Source: Clostridia bacterium (GTDB lineage Bacteria > Bacillota > Clostridia > Oscillospirales > CAG-272). From it: DNA of 33,631 bases. A program made the translations under genes and the position numbers. Location: NCBI GenBank assembly GCA_017504245.1, contig JAFVRQ010000054.1, positions 1 through 33,631 of the forward strand, written 5' to 3'. The notes beneath the pieces are model-generated. The model did no database searches. It saw only the letters and a list, made by a program, of their open reading frames with translations, and was not told the origin of the DNA. This document shows positions 1 through 7,898 of the stretch, piece by piece (positions within the stretch are counted from its first letter, which is position 1; each line of letters starts with the position of its first letter).

Positions 1-235
1 GCACCAAAGTTTTGCAAAATATAGCTCAAATTACGTTTTTGCTCGCAAAATGACGTCGTAAGACGGCAAGTAATTTGATTGGCACGCCACTCAAATTTTA
101 CTTAACCGCCCAATTTTACGCGTGGCGTATTTGCGCGAAGTCTGTAGAGTTAGCACAAACTATATGGCTATTGGACAAAGCACTACAAAAGCTTTTTGAT
201 TCTTTTTCTCGAAAAAGAACATTTTTTGCTCTGTA
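1..235 (+). repeat. Dispersed hairpin element, copy A (partial, cut by window start)
   Basis: This non-coding stretch matches, in the same orientation, the right-hand part of the element at 33197-33631. The shared tract runs through 'tttgcgcg', 'agtctgtagagttagcac', 'actatatggc' and 'ggacaaagc', and ends in a T-rich hairpin (TTCTTTTT/AAAAAGAA near 200-218). It lies upstream of the yicC promoter. No coding frame with a ribosome-binding site is seen. The match was judged by eye and is imperfect. Confidence 0.7.
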
Positions 236-268
236 ATTTATGTGATATTATAAAATTATAAAAAACAG

Positions 269-297
269 TTGACAAAATGAATAAAATGTATTAAAAT
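269..297 (+). promoter_or_regulatory. Sigma-A promoter for the yicC-remA-gmk-rpoZ operon
   Basis: TTGACA at 269-274 is followed by a 17-bp spacer and TAAAAT at 292-297, about 40 bp before the yicC start. The -35 box is a perfect match and the -10 box differs from consensus at one base. Confidence 0.75.
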
Positions 298-337
298 AAA
301 CTGAATATATATTGTTATTTTTAAGGGAAAGATAATT

Positions 338-1225
338 ATGATCAAAAGTATGACCGCTTTCGGCAGACACACCGAAATCGTAAACAACAAAAACATCACC
401 GTCGAAATCAAAAGCGTGAACAATCGCTACTTTGATTGCTCGGTGCGAATTTCAAGAAATTACTCATTCCTTGAGGAGAAAATCAAGCCCTATCTTCAAA
501 GCCACGGCATCAGCCGAGGAAAGGTTGACGTTTCCATCACCGTAGAGCAAATCGGCGGCGGCGACGTTATGATCTCACTCAACGAGGAATATGCAAAAGC
601 GTATTTTGAAGCGTTAATGCAACTCAAAGAAGCTCTTGACTTGCCAGGTGAGATCACAGTTGCCACCTTGCAAAGAGACAGTAATATCTTCACTCTTTAA
701 AAGGTTGATGAGGACGAGGAGCAGGATTTTGCGGATCTTTGCGTAGTTCTTGATCAAGCGATTGAAAGGTTCATCGTTGCAAGAGAGCGCGAGGGCGCAA
801 ATATAGAAGCCGACCTTCGCCAAAAGGTTGAGGGTATCAAGGAAAGAGTTGCTGTGGTCGAAGCGCACAGTGAGGAGGACATCAGCTCCTACCGTGCCCG
901 TCTCGAAGAAAAGCTCAAGGCGGTGCTTGCGGACAACAAGATAACTCTTGACGAAAGCAGAATACTCACCGAGTGTGCAATCTTTGCGGACAAGGTGGCG
1001 GTTGACGAGGAGATAGTTCGTCTTCGTTCGCACTTTAAGGCGTTCGAGGACATACTCGCATCAGACGAGCCCGTTGGAAGAAAGCTCGATTTCTTGATGC
1101 AGGAAATGAATCGCGAAACTAACACAATCGGTTCAAAATGCTCAAACTCATCCATCGCGCACGTAGTGGTTGACATAAAGTGTGAGCTTGAAAAAATAAG
1201 AGAGCAAATTCAGAATATCGAATAG
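338..1225 (+). pseudogene. yicC: YicC/YloC family endoribonuclease, interrupted by an in-frame stop
   Basis: The reading frame would encode a 295-residue YicC/YloC protein, the family's usual length, but codon 121 (698-700) is TAA. Upstream lies the family's N-terminal signature (MIKSMTAFGR, then EIKSVNNRYFD). The same frame continues past the stop without any indel (KVDEDEEQDF...) to the conserved C-terminal domain, with MQEMNRETNTIGSK near residues 250-265. YicC of E. coli and YloC of B. subtilis are endoribonucleases linked to RNA turnover. The stop is one base from a Lys, Glu or Gln codon. A GTG at 854 in the same frame has AAGGA about ten bases upstream, so a C-terminal fragment could conceivably be translated, but this may be chance. 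It is either a recent nonsense mutation or an assembly or sequencing error. First gene of the operon. Confidence 0.85.
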
Positions 1226-1245
1226 TCAAGAAAGGAATTGCAAAT

Positions 1246-1515
1246 ATGAAATTCATCAACATTGGCTTTGGAAATATGGTGGCGGTCGAAAGAATCGTGG
1301 CTATTGCAAGTCCCGATTCCGCACCGATCAAAAGACTCGTTCAGGACGCAAAGGAGGGCGGCAGAACTATTGACGTTTCCTGCGGAAGAAGAACGAGAGC
1401 GGTTATTATTACGGATTCTGAGCACGTTATCCTTTCCGCAATTCAGGCAGAAACGATAGCAAACAGAATGGATGATACATCATACGAAGAAGAAAGTGAG
1501 GAGGAAGAAGAATGA
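1246..1515 (+). CDS. remA: RemA/DUF370 family DNA-binding regulator
   Basis: This 89-residue protein carries the DUF370 core: [10 protein letters not shown] at the N-terminus, [15 protein letters not shown] around residues 23-37, and [12 protein letters not shown] around residues 47-58. In B. subtilis RemA is an oligomeric DNA-binding activator of biofilm matrix and osmoprotection genes, encoded between yloC and gmk exactly as here. The C-terminus is a run of acidic residues (EEESEEEEE). AAAGGA lies about ten bases before the ATG. Its TGA overlaps the gmk ATG (ATGA), implying translational coupling. Family assignment is firm; the role in this organism is inferred. Confidence 0.93.
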   Translation: MKFINIGFGNMVAVERIVAIASPDSAPIKRLVQDAKEGGRTIDVSCGRRTRAVIITDSEHVILSAIQAETIANRMDDTSYEEESEEEEE

Positions 1516-2120
1516 AGCGCGGACTTTTAATCGTTGTTTCAGGACCTGCCGGAAGCGGCAAGGGTACTGTAAACTCTCAGCTTATCGCAACGGGCGATTT
1601 TGTGTTCTCGGTTTCAGCAACCACTCGCGCGCCCCGTCCGGGTGAGGTGAACGGAGTGAATTATCACTTCATTGATAAAGAGGAATTCCAGCGCAGAATA
1701 GACGATAACGGATTCCTTGAATACACCACCTACTGCGACAATTTCTACGGCACTCCGCTAAAGGAGGCACTTGCCGTTCTCGACAGCGGAAAAAACCTCA
1801 TTCTTGAAATCGAATGCGACGGCGCGAAGAACGTTAAAAGAATCTTCCCCGAGGCAGTTTTGATTATGCTCATTCCCCCAACGTTTGCAATCCAGGAGGA
1901 ACGCCTTCGCGGCAGGGGAACGGAAACCGAAGAGGTTATTCTTAAACGCCTTGAAAAGGCAAAACGCGAAATTGAGCAGATAGATGCTTACGATTACATA
2001 GTTTATAACTATAACGGCGGCTCAGCAGTTGCCGCGGACGACATCAAGGCGATTGTTCGTGCGGAAAAGCTCGCGCAGCACCGTCAGCCCGATGCCGCAA
2101 AAAAATATTTTGAAAATTAA
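1512..2120 (+). CDS. gmk: Guanylate kinase
   Basis: This 202-residue enzyme converts GMP and ATP to GDP and ADP in purine nucleotide synthesis. The P-loop GPAGSGKGT lies at residues 11-19. It is followed by the GMP-binding region ([17 protein letters not shown] near residues 38-54) and a lid region with RLRGRGTE. Length is normal. The start overlaps the remA stop by four bases, a common arrangement in Bacillota, where remA-gmk-rpoZ form one unit. Confidence 0.97.
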   Translation: MKRGLLIVVSGPAGSGKGTVNSQLIATGDFVFSVSATTRAPRPGEVNGVNYHFIDKEEFQRRIDDNGFLEYTTYCDNFYGTPLKEALAVLDSGKNLILEIECDGAKNVKRIFPEAVLIMLIPPTFAIQEERLRGRGTETEEVILKRLEKAKREIEQIDAYDYIVYNYNGGSAVAADDIKAIVRAEKLAQHRQPDAAKKYFEN

Positions 2121-2146
2121 TAACTTAAATTTAAGGAGAAAATAAT

Positions 2147-2464
2147 ATGCTTCACCCAACAATCAAGGATCTTACAAAAGAAGAATACAACCGCTATGAG
2201 CTCACTCTCGCAACCGCTAAGTGCGCCCGTATGCTTACCGACGAATACGTTAAGCAGAGAGAGGAAGCCGAAAAAGCTATGACAGGAAACAAGGATAGCG
2301 ACCGCAACCTTATGAACAGCATCGATAAGGACCTCAAGGACGAAAAGGCAATAAAGAACGCTATCACTCGCTTCTACGACGGTAGATACGAAATCTATCG
2401 CGAGGAGCCCGCAGCTGCTATTGAAACAGTTGAAGAGGAAGTTGAAGGAACGACAGAGGAATAA
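2147..2464 (+). CDS. rpoZ: RNA polymerase omega subunit
   Basis: This 105-residue protein fits RpoZ, a small subunit that helps fold and stabilise the beta-prime subunit. The family core NRYELTLATAKCARML lies near residues 15-30, and a second conserved patch (KAIKNAITRFYDGRYEI) follows a charged insertion. The acidic C-terminus is ordinary for clostridial omega. The gene follows gmk by 26 bp with AAGGAG before its ATG and is the last gene of the operon. Confidence 0.9.
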   Translation: MLHPTIKDLTKEEYNRYELTLATAKCARMLTDEYVKQREEAEKAMTGNKDSDRNLMNSIDKDLKDEKAIKNAITRFYDGRYEIYREEPAAAIETVEEEVEGTTEE

Positions 2465-2477
2465 TCTATTCTTTTTA

Positions 2478-2499
2478 GGCGGAGAGGGGCTTCTCCGCC
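2478..2499 (+). terminator. Probable terminator hairpin after rpoZ
   Basis: GGCGGAGA (2478-2485) pairs with TCTCCGCC (2492-2499) across a 6-base loop, 14 bp after the rpoZ stop. The following sequence is only moderately T-rich, so termination may be weak or assisted. Confidence 0.55.
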
Positions 2500-2615
2500 A
2501 ATCGTTTCGTTAAAAGTTTGTTAAAGAAAAAACCGCTCACGCCGCTTGGGCGCGCGCTTTTGAAAAAGCGCGGCAAAACAATCGCGCGGGTTTGTGCAGA
2601 GTCGGCGTAAATTTT

Positions 2616-2639
2616 CGATAATTCGCAAACGAATTATCG
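2616..2639. repeat. Perfect hairpin with CAAA loop
   Basis: CGATAATTCG (2616-2625) pairs perfectly with CGAATTATCG (2630-2639) around a CAAA loop. The TTCG-CAAA-CGAA apex also occurs in the hairpin at 15823-15848 of element copy C, so this may be a diverged remnant of the same family. Confidence 0.6.
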
Positions 2640-2763
2640 GTTTTGAAACTTCAATCCTGCCCTTATGTATAAATCAACGGTCAGAATTGGACTTTCAAAA
2701 CTACGAAAATCCCTCTTAACAGAGTGATTTCCTAAAATTTACTTTGTTAATGCGTTGCAGTAG

Positions 2764-2782
2764 GGGAGGATATTATCCTCCC
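2764..2782. repeat. GGGAGGAT palindrome, copy 1
   Basis: GGGAGGATA (2764-2772) is followed by its complement TATCCTCCC (2774-2782). A near-identical palindrome occurs at 15629-15647, with the flanking 'gtagggg'-type sequence inverted there. Confidence 0.6.
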
Positions 2783-2813
2783 GTGAAAAAATGAAATTAG
2801 TTTGAATAAAATG

Positions 2814-3016
2814 CCCTCTCCGTCCGAATCCGCCTTCGGCGCATTCTGCCACCTCTCCCAAAGTGAGAGGCTTGGGTTTGCGGTAATTTGCTGATTAAAA
2901 GGCTCGCCCGGGGGGTAGCGAAGCGGCACGAGCGCAATGAATGACAACACGGTGTGTTGTCAGAACGCGAGTGTGACCGAGCCGCAGCGAGACGCTCCGT
3001 GCAAGCGGTGAGAGGG
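2814..3016. repeat. Composite REP-like palindromic unit
   Basis: The outer arms CCCTCTC (2814-2820) and GAGAGGG (3010-3016) are complementary. Between them are CGCC/GGCG (2831-2841), CCTCTC/GAGAGG (2852-2870), GGCTCG/CGAGCC (2901-2906 with 2978-2983) and TGACAACAC/GTGTTGTCA (2942-2962). The nested layout suggests one folded unit of about 200 bases, not a gene. Confidence 0.6.
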
Positions 3017-3080
3017 GTTGAAACATAAACTAACTTTCATCTACACATCTCCCTTTGCCGACTCCACGGCTACGCACAAA

Positions 3081-3236
3081 GTAGCAAATTGGATTTTTCG
3101 AATATATGAGAAAAATCATTCGTGTCAACTCGTTGACACAATTTGCGCGGCTTTAATTAACCCCCCCGCGATTAAAAGCTTTTTGCTTCTTTTTCTCGAA
3201 AAAGAAGATATTTTTACTTTGTAACTTTCAGAAAGG
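3081..3236 (+). repeat. Dispersed hairpin element, copy B (truncated)
   Basis: This matches the right half of copy C in the same orientation: 'gtagcaaatt', then a TTTTTC/GAAAAA stem, the perfect hairpin GTGTCAAC/GTTGACAC (3122-3139), 'caatttgcgcggcttt', and a CTTCTTTTT/AAAAAGAAG hairpin. It ends just before the priA ribosome-binding site. The left half of the element is missing or unrecognisable. Confidence 0.7.
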
Positions 3237-3244
3237 AGAGAATT

Positions 3245-5722
3245 ATGGAAAACAGATATGCAAAAATTCATCTATTGGACAATCCGTATTGCATCGACAG
3301 TGAATACACGTATTTTATTCCGCACGATCTCTCCGAATTTGTAAAGGCGGGCTCGTTCGTTATCGTTCCCTTTGGAAACTCAAACAGAACACAGATAGGT
3401 CTTGTTACGGAGATTAATTGCGACGAGCCGCCCACCAAAACGAAGTCAATAAAGGGTCTTGCAAGCGAGGAAATATCCTTTAGCGCAACCGATCTTGAGC
3501 TCTGCTTCTTTATGAAGGAGCAAACGCTCTGCACCATTGGTGACGCGGTCCATTCAATGATCCCCGCAGGCGCGCTTTCGGGAATTATAACGATTTACAA
3601 GGCAGTTGAAGGAGCAAAGCACGAAGGAAATTACGCAGACATTTTCTATTTCATTCAAGACGAAAAAACCGTTACCAAAGCAAATCTTGAGGAAAGATTC
3701 GGGCTTTCGGCTATGAGCGCCGTAACCTATTTGCTCCACAGGGGACTTATTGAAAAGGACGTCATCATCAAAAATATGACCGTTGGCAAGGAAAAGAAGC
3801 ATTACACTCTCTCCGTTACCGACGGGCAGCTCTCTTCCATTCTTGGGGCGGGCGACACGGTGGAGGGCTTCAAGAAGCTCCGCTCGGAGATGCACAAGAA
3901 TATCTTGTCACTCCTTGCTATGCGTGAAAGAATGGTTGCAGATGATATCAAATCGGAAACCGGAGCTACCGACGCACAAATTTCCGCCCTCGTTAAAAAG
4001 GGATATATTGCAAAGGAAACCGAAACCGTTTACCGCAACCCATACGAGCACAAATCAAGAGTTAATCACGCAAAGGAATTGACCCTTTCGGACGAGCAAA
4101 AGCTTGCGCTCAACAAATTATCAACAATGCTTGATGAGAACAAGCCCTCTTGCGCGCTTCTTCACGGCGTTACGGGAAGCGGAAAAACCTGCGTAATGAT
4201 GAAAATCATTGACCGCGCCCTGCAACAAAATCGCGGTGTTATTATGCTCATTCCCGAAATTTCTCTCACTCCGCAAACCGTTGAGCTTTTCTGCTCACGA
4301 TACGGCGGAAGAGTTGCGATAATTCACTCCTCACTCTCAATGGGCGAGCGACTTGATGCGTATATGCGAATAAAGAGAGGCGAGGCAGACCTCGTTATCG
4401 GTACTCGAAGCGCGGTTTTTGCGCCCGTTCGCGATTTAGGACTTATAATTATCGACGAGGAGCAGGAGCATACCTATAAATCGGATAACAATCCAAAATA
4501 CCACGCGCGCGATATTGCGCGCTTCCGCGCTGCAAAGAGCAATTCCCTTTTGCTCCTTGCCTCCGCCACTCCGTCAGTCGAAAGCTACAAAAAGGCTATT
4601 GACGGAGCATATACCTTAATTGAACTCAAAAATCGATACGGAAAGGCAAAGCTCCCTCGCGTTGAGCTCGTTGATATGCGCGAGGAGCTCCGCGCAGGTA
4701 ACGATAGCTCTCTCTCAATGCCCCTTATCGACAAGATAGGCAGAGCTCTGCACAAAAAGGAGCAAACCATTTTGTTCCTCAACAGGCGCGGTTATCACAA
4801 TTTCGTTAGCTGTGCTTCGTGCGGCAAGGCAATCTCCTGCCCCAACTGTTCGGTTTCGATGACTCACCACACGGATAGAATTTATCACAAAACCGAGCTC
4901 GTTTGTCATTGGTGCGGAAAGCACGCGCCCGTGCCAACCGTTTGCTCCGAATGTGGAAGCACACATATAAAGCCGATGGGTATCGGTATTCAGCTCGTTG
5001 AACAAAAGCTCTCGGAGCTTTATCCGAGCATAAACACGATAAGAATGGACACCGACACCACCGCCTCAAAGCACGCATACGATACGATGCTTTCTGATTT
5101 TCGCTCTCACAAGGCGGAAATTCTGCTCGGCACTCAAATGGTAACGAAGGGACACGATTTTCCCGACGTTACGCTCGTCGGCATTCTTAACGCGGACACC
5201 TCGCTCTATCTCAACGATTACAGAGCAAACGAAAAAACCTTTTCGATGCTCACTCAGGTGATAGGACGCGCGGGCAGAAGCGAAAAGGAGGGGCTTGCGC
5301 TCATTCAAACGATGAGCCCCGACCACGACGTTATAGGGCTTGCCTGCAGGCAGGACTATAAAACGTTCTTTAACAACGAAATCAAAACGAGAAAATTGCT
5401 CTCGTATCCGCCGTTTTGCGACATCGTTCTGCTCACTCTTTCAGGCATTGTGGAAAACGCGGTTATGAAGGATTCAAAGTTTCTCTCGGATATGATAAAG
5501 GAAAAAATAAGCGGTGAATATCGCGACGTGCCCATAGTTTGCTACGGTCCGTTTGAAGCGCCCGTTTACCGACTTGACAATAAATACCGAATGAGAATAG
5601 TTATAAAAACGAAGCTGAACAAACGCTCACGCGGGATGTTTGGCGAAATATACAAAACGTTTGGCAAAAGAAAGAAAACCGAGCCGCAGCTTTCGGTTGA
5701 TTTCAATCCGTCAACGCTTTAA
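3245..5722 (+). CDS. priA: Primosomal helicase PriA
   Basis: This 825-residue protein is a superfamily 2 helicase that restarts stalled replication forks by loading DnaB. A DNA-binding N-terminal domain is followed by Walker A GVTGSGKT (residues 308-315). Motif II reads DEEQ (404-407) rather than the textbook DEEH. A zinc-binding insert has eight cysteines at 523, 526, 532, 535, 554, 557, 567 and 570. Helicase motifs continue with GTQMVTKGHDFP and QVIGRAGRSEK. The ATG follows GAAAGGAG. It heads a cluster with def, fmt, a peptidase and rsmB, the order usual in Bacillota. Confidence 0.97.
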   Translation: MENRYAKIHLLDNPYCIDSEYTYFIPHDLSEFVKAGSFVIVPFGNSNRTQIGLVTEINCDEPPTKTKSIKGLASEEISFSATDLELCFFMKEQTLCTIGDAVHSMIPAGALSGIITIYKAVEGAKHEGNYADIFYFIQDEKTVTKANLEERFGLSAMSAVTYLLHRGLIEKDVIIKNMTVGKEKKHYTLSVTDGQLSSILGAGDTVEGFKKLRSEMHKNILSLLAMRERMVADDIKSETGATDAQISALVKKGYIAKETETVYRNPYEHKSRVNHAKELTLSDEQKLALNKLSTMLDENKPSCALLHGVTGSGKTCVMMKIIDRALQQNRGVIMLIPEISLTPQTVELFCSRYGGRVAIIHSSLSMGERLDAYMRIKRGEADLVIGTRSAVFAPVRDLGLIIIDEEQEHTYKSDNNPKYHARDIARFRAAKSNSLLLLASATPSVESYKKAIDGAYTLIELKNRYGKAKLPRVELVDMREELRAGNDSSLSMPLIDKIGRALHKKEQTILFLNRRGYHNFVSCASCGKAISCPNCSVSMTHHTDRIYHKTELVCHWCGKHAPVPTVCSECGSTHIKPMGIGIQLVEQKLSELYPSINTIRMDTDTTASKHAYDTMLSDFRSHKAEILLGTQMVTKGHDFPDVTLVGILNADTSLYLNDYRANEKTFSMLTQVIGRAGRSEKEGLALIQTMSPDHDVIGLACRQDYKTFFNNEIKTRKLLSYPPFCDIVLLTLSGIVENAVMKDSKFLSDMIKEKISGEYRDVPIVCYGPFEAPVYRLDNKYRMRIVIKTKLNKRSRGMFGEIYKTFGKRKKTEPQLSVDFNPSTL

Positions 5723-5748
5723 ATTGCTTTTTGAAAGGAATAAAAATT

Positions 5749-6213
5749 ATGGCAAAGCTTAAAATAGTAAAGGTGGGCGATGACGTTCTTCGCAAAAAAT
5801 GTCGTCCCGTTGATGAAATTACACCCAAAATTCTTACGCTTCTTGACGATATGGCAGAAACAATGCGCGCGGCTAACGGAGTGGGACTTGCCGCTCCCCA
5901 AGTTGGAATTCTTCGCAGAATCGTTGTTATTGAGGTCGAGGAGGGCAAGCTTATTGAACTCATCAATCCCAAAATCATAGCATATGCAGGCGAGCAGGAC
6001 GGAACCGAGGGCTGCCTTTCCGTTCCTAATAAATGGGGAACGGTTAAACGTCCTATGCACGTAACCGTCAGAGCAACCAACCGTCACGGTGAGGAATTTG
6101 AGCTTACAGGAAGCGAGCTTTTGGCGCGCGCAATCTGTCACGAGCTTGACCACCTTGACGGAAAGCTCTATATCGACATTGCAAGAAACATCGAAACAGT
6201 ACCTGCAGAATAA
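5749..6213 (+). CDS. def: Peptide deformylase
   Basis: This metalloenzyme removes the N-formyl group from nascent proteins. From the ATG at 5749 the protein has 154 residues with all three family motifs: GVGLAAPQ (44-51), EGCLS (97-101, Cys99 a metal ligand) and HELDH (131-135, metal-binding histidines and catalytic Glu132). An in-frame TTG at 5731 would add six residues, but GAAAGGA at 5733-5739 is well placed for the ATG at 5749, which is also where family members begin. It lies 26 bp after priA and just before fmt, whose product creates its substrate. Confidence 0.97.
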   Translation: MAKLKIVKVGDDVLRKKCRPVDEITPKILTLLDDMAETMRAANGVGLAAPQVGILRRIVVIEVEEGKLIELINPKIIAYAGEQDGTEGCLSVPNKWGTVKRPMHVTVRATNRHGEEFELTGSELLARAICHELDHLDGKLYIDIARNIETVPAE

Positions 6214-6227
6214 ATTGAGGTGAATTT

Positions 6228-7163
6228 ATGAAAATACTTTTTATGGGAACTCCCGATTTCGCGCTTTTTTCTCTCAAGGGTCTTTGCGAAAACGGATATA
6301 ACGTTGTCGGCGTTATTACTCAACCCGATAAGCCCAAGGGACGCGGCTACGTGCTCACTCCACCGCCCGTTAAGGTATATGCGATTGAACAGAATATTCC
6401 CGTCTATCAGCCGAATTCCTTGAGAACCGAGGAATTTGCTTCCCTGCTTGCAGAAATCGATCCCGACCTTATAGCGGTTGTGGCATACGGCAAGATTTTG
6501 CCAAAGAACGTGCTTGACTATCCCAAATACGGTTGCGTGAACGTTCACGGCTCACTCCTGCCCGAATATCGCGGTGCAGCTCCAATGCAAATGGCAATAA
6601 TCGACGGCAAAAAGGTGACGGGCATCACAACTATGTTTATGGCAGAGGGGCTCGACACGGGTGATATGCTTCTCAAAGCAGAATGTGAGATTGCCGAAAA
6701 CGATAATTTCGAGATTATTCACGACCGTCTTGGCATACTCGGTGCAGAATTGCTCCGCAAAACCGTTGACGGACTCGAAAAGGGCGAAATCACGCCAATT
6801 CCCCAAGACGATACAAAAGCAACCCACACCTCAAAAATTCTTAAAGAGGATTGCGAAATCGACTTTTCAAAGGATTGCGATACCGTTCACAACCTTATCC
6901 GCGGACTTTCTCCGATTCCGCTTTCATTCACACACACGCCCGACGGTAAATTACTCAAGGTTGTTGAAAGTGAAATTTGCGAGCGAGAGAGTGTAAACGC
7001 AGAATTCGGCAAGGCAGCTTCTCTTGAAAACGGAAAAATCCGCGTGCTTTGTGCAAACGGCTCTATAAATATTCTCAAGGTTCTTCCCGAGGGAAAGGGC
7101 AGAATGACTGCTGCCGACTTCATCCGCGGAAGAAAGATAAACGAGGGCGACGTCCTCAAATAA
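6228..7163 (+). CDS. fmt: Methionyl-tRNA formyltransferase
   Basis: This 311-residue enzyme transfers a formyl group from 10-formyl-THF to initiator Met-tRNA. The N-terminus (MKILFMGTPDFA) and the active-site segment NVHGSLLPEYRGAAP (105-119) are characteristic. Asn105, His107 and Asp143 (in GLDTGDML) form the expected catalytic set, and a C-terminal tRNA-binding domain follows. GAGGTG precedes the ATG, 14 bp after def, with which it is functionally paired. Confidence 0.97.
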   Translation: MKILFMGTPDFALFSLKGLCENGYNVVGVITQPDKPKGRGYVLTPPPVKVYAIEQNIPVYQPNSLRTEEFASLLAEIDPDLIAVVAYGKILPKNVLDYPKYGCVNVHGSLLPEYRGAAPMQMAIIDGKKVTGITTMFMAEGLDTGDMLLKAECEIAENDNFEIIHDRLGILGAELLRKTVDGLEKGEITPIPQDDTKATHTSKILKEDCEIDFSKDCDTVHNLIRGLSPIPLSFTHTPDGKLLKVVESEICERESVNAEFGKAASLENGKIRVLCANGSINILKVLPEGKGRMTAADFIRGRKINEGDVLK

Positions 7164-7181
7164 AACGAAAGGAGTAAACCT

Positions 7182-7892
7182 ATGTTTTATCCATATTTCT
7201 ATTTTGACCCAACGATGCTTATTCTGATTCCCGGAATTCTTATCGCTCTTTGGGCTTCAATCAACGTAAATACAACCTTTAACAAATACAATACGGTGCT
7301 TAGCCGTAATAGAATGACGGGTGCGCAGGTTGCCGAACGCGTTTTGCATCATCACGGCATTTATAACGTTCGCATTGAACGGGTTGCAGGCAATCTTTCC
7401 GACCACTACGATCCTCGCGCTAATGTTATCCGCCTTTCCGACTCTACCTATAATTCAACGAGTATCGCGGCGGCAGGCGTTGCGGCTCACGAGGCTGGAC
7501 ACGCAGTTCAGTACGCGCAAAATTACGCGCCCATAAAAATGAGAGCTTCAATCGTAAACGTTTGCAGATTCGGTACGCCCTTGGCTTTCGTATTTTTGCT
7601 TCTCAGCTTTTTCGTGTCCTATGAAGCATCGGGAACTCTTATTCTTATTGCAGTTGCTCTCTATTCACTCGCAACCGTATTTCAGTTAATCACTCTCCCC
7701 GTTGAGTTTGACGCTTCACGTCGCGCTATGGTTTCACTTGAAGCAACGGGACTTTACGGTACTGACGAGCTTGCAGGCGCGTCTAAAGTACTTCGCGCGG
7801 CAGCTCTCACTTACGTTGCGGCACTCATTTCATCAATTCTCTCTCTTCTTCGCTTCGTGCTTATCGCAACGGGCGGCAGAAGAAGACGTTAA
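7182..7892 (+). CDS. Membrane zinc metallopeptidase (YugP-like)
   Basis: This 236-residue protein belongs to the neutral zinc metallopeptidase family typified by B. subtilis YugP. It has an N-terminal membrane segment (about residues 11-27), the zinc motif HEAGH at 103-107 in a VAAHEAGHAVQYAQ context, two further hydrophobic segments (about 130-172) and a last one near 213-230 ending in a basic tail. The substrate is unknown. Its position between fmt and rsmB is frequent in Clostridia. It follows fmt by 18 bp with AAAGGAG, so it is probably cotranscribed. The fold assignment is strong, the cellular role open. Confidence 0.88.
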   Translation: MFYPYFYFDPTMLILIPGILIALWASINVNTTFNKYNTVLSRNRMTGAQVAERVLHHHGIYNVRIERVAGNLSDHYDPRANVIRLSDSTYNSTSIAAAGVAAHEAGHAVQYAQNYAPIKMRASIVNVCRFGTPLAFVFLLLSFFVSYEASGTLILIAVALYSLATVFQLITLPVEFDASRRAMVSLEATGLYGTDELAGASKVLRAAALTYVAALISSILSLLRFVLIATGGRRRR

Positions 7893-7898
7893 TTCACA

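Larger units (their letters stand above)
2500..3244. other. Non-coding stretch rich in palindromes, no gene seen
   Basis: No frame here has both a ribosome-binding site and plausible protein composition. The stretch holds a perfect 10-bp-stem hairpin (2616-2639), a GGGAGGAT palindrome, a ~200-bp REP-like composite and a truncated copy of the dispersed element, listed separately. In Bacillus and many Clostridia coaBC lies between rpoZ and priA; it is not here. Confidence 0.8.

Noticed and set aside
404..407. Loss of helicase activity in PriA because motif II is DEEQ (residue numbers given)
   Set aside because: The Asp-Glu pair that binds magnesium is intact, all other motifs are present, and I recall DEEQ in related clostridial PriA proteins, so it is most likely an ordinary variant.
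698..1225. TAA read as a sense codon (recoding) in yicC
   Set aside because: Many intact genes in the window end with TAA and none contains an internal one, so a single mutation or error is simpler.
2747..2950. Minus-strand 67-codon frame in the rpoZ-priA gap
   Set aside because: It runs through palindromic repeats, lacks a ribosome-binding site and has no protein-like conservation that can be seen.
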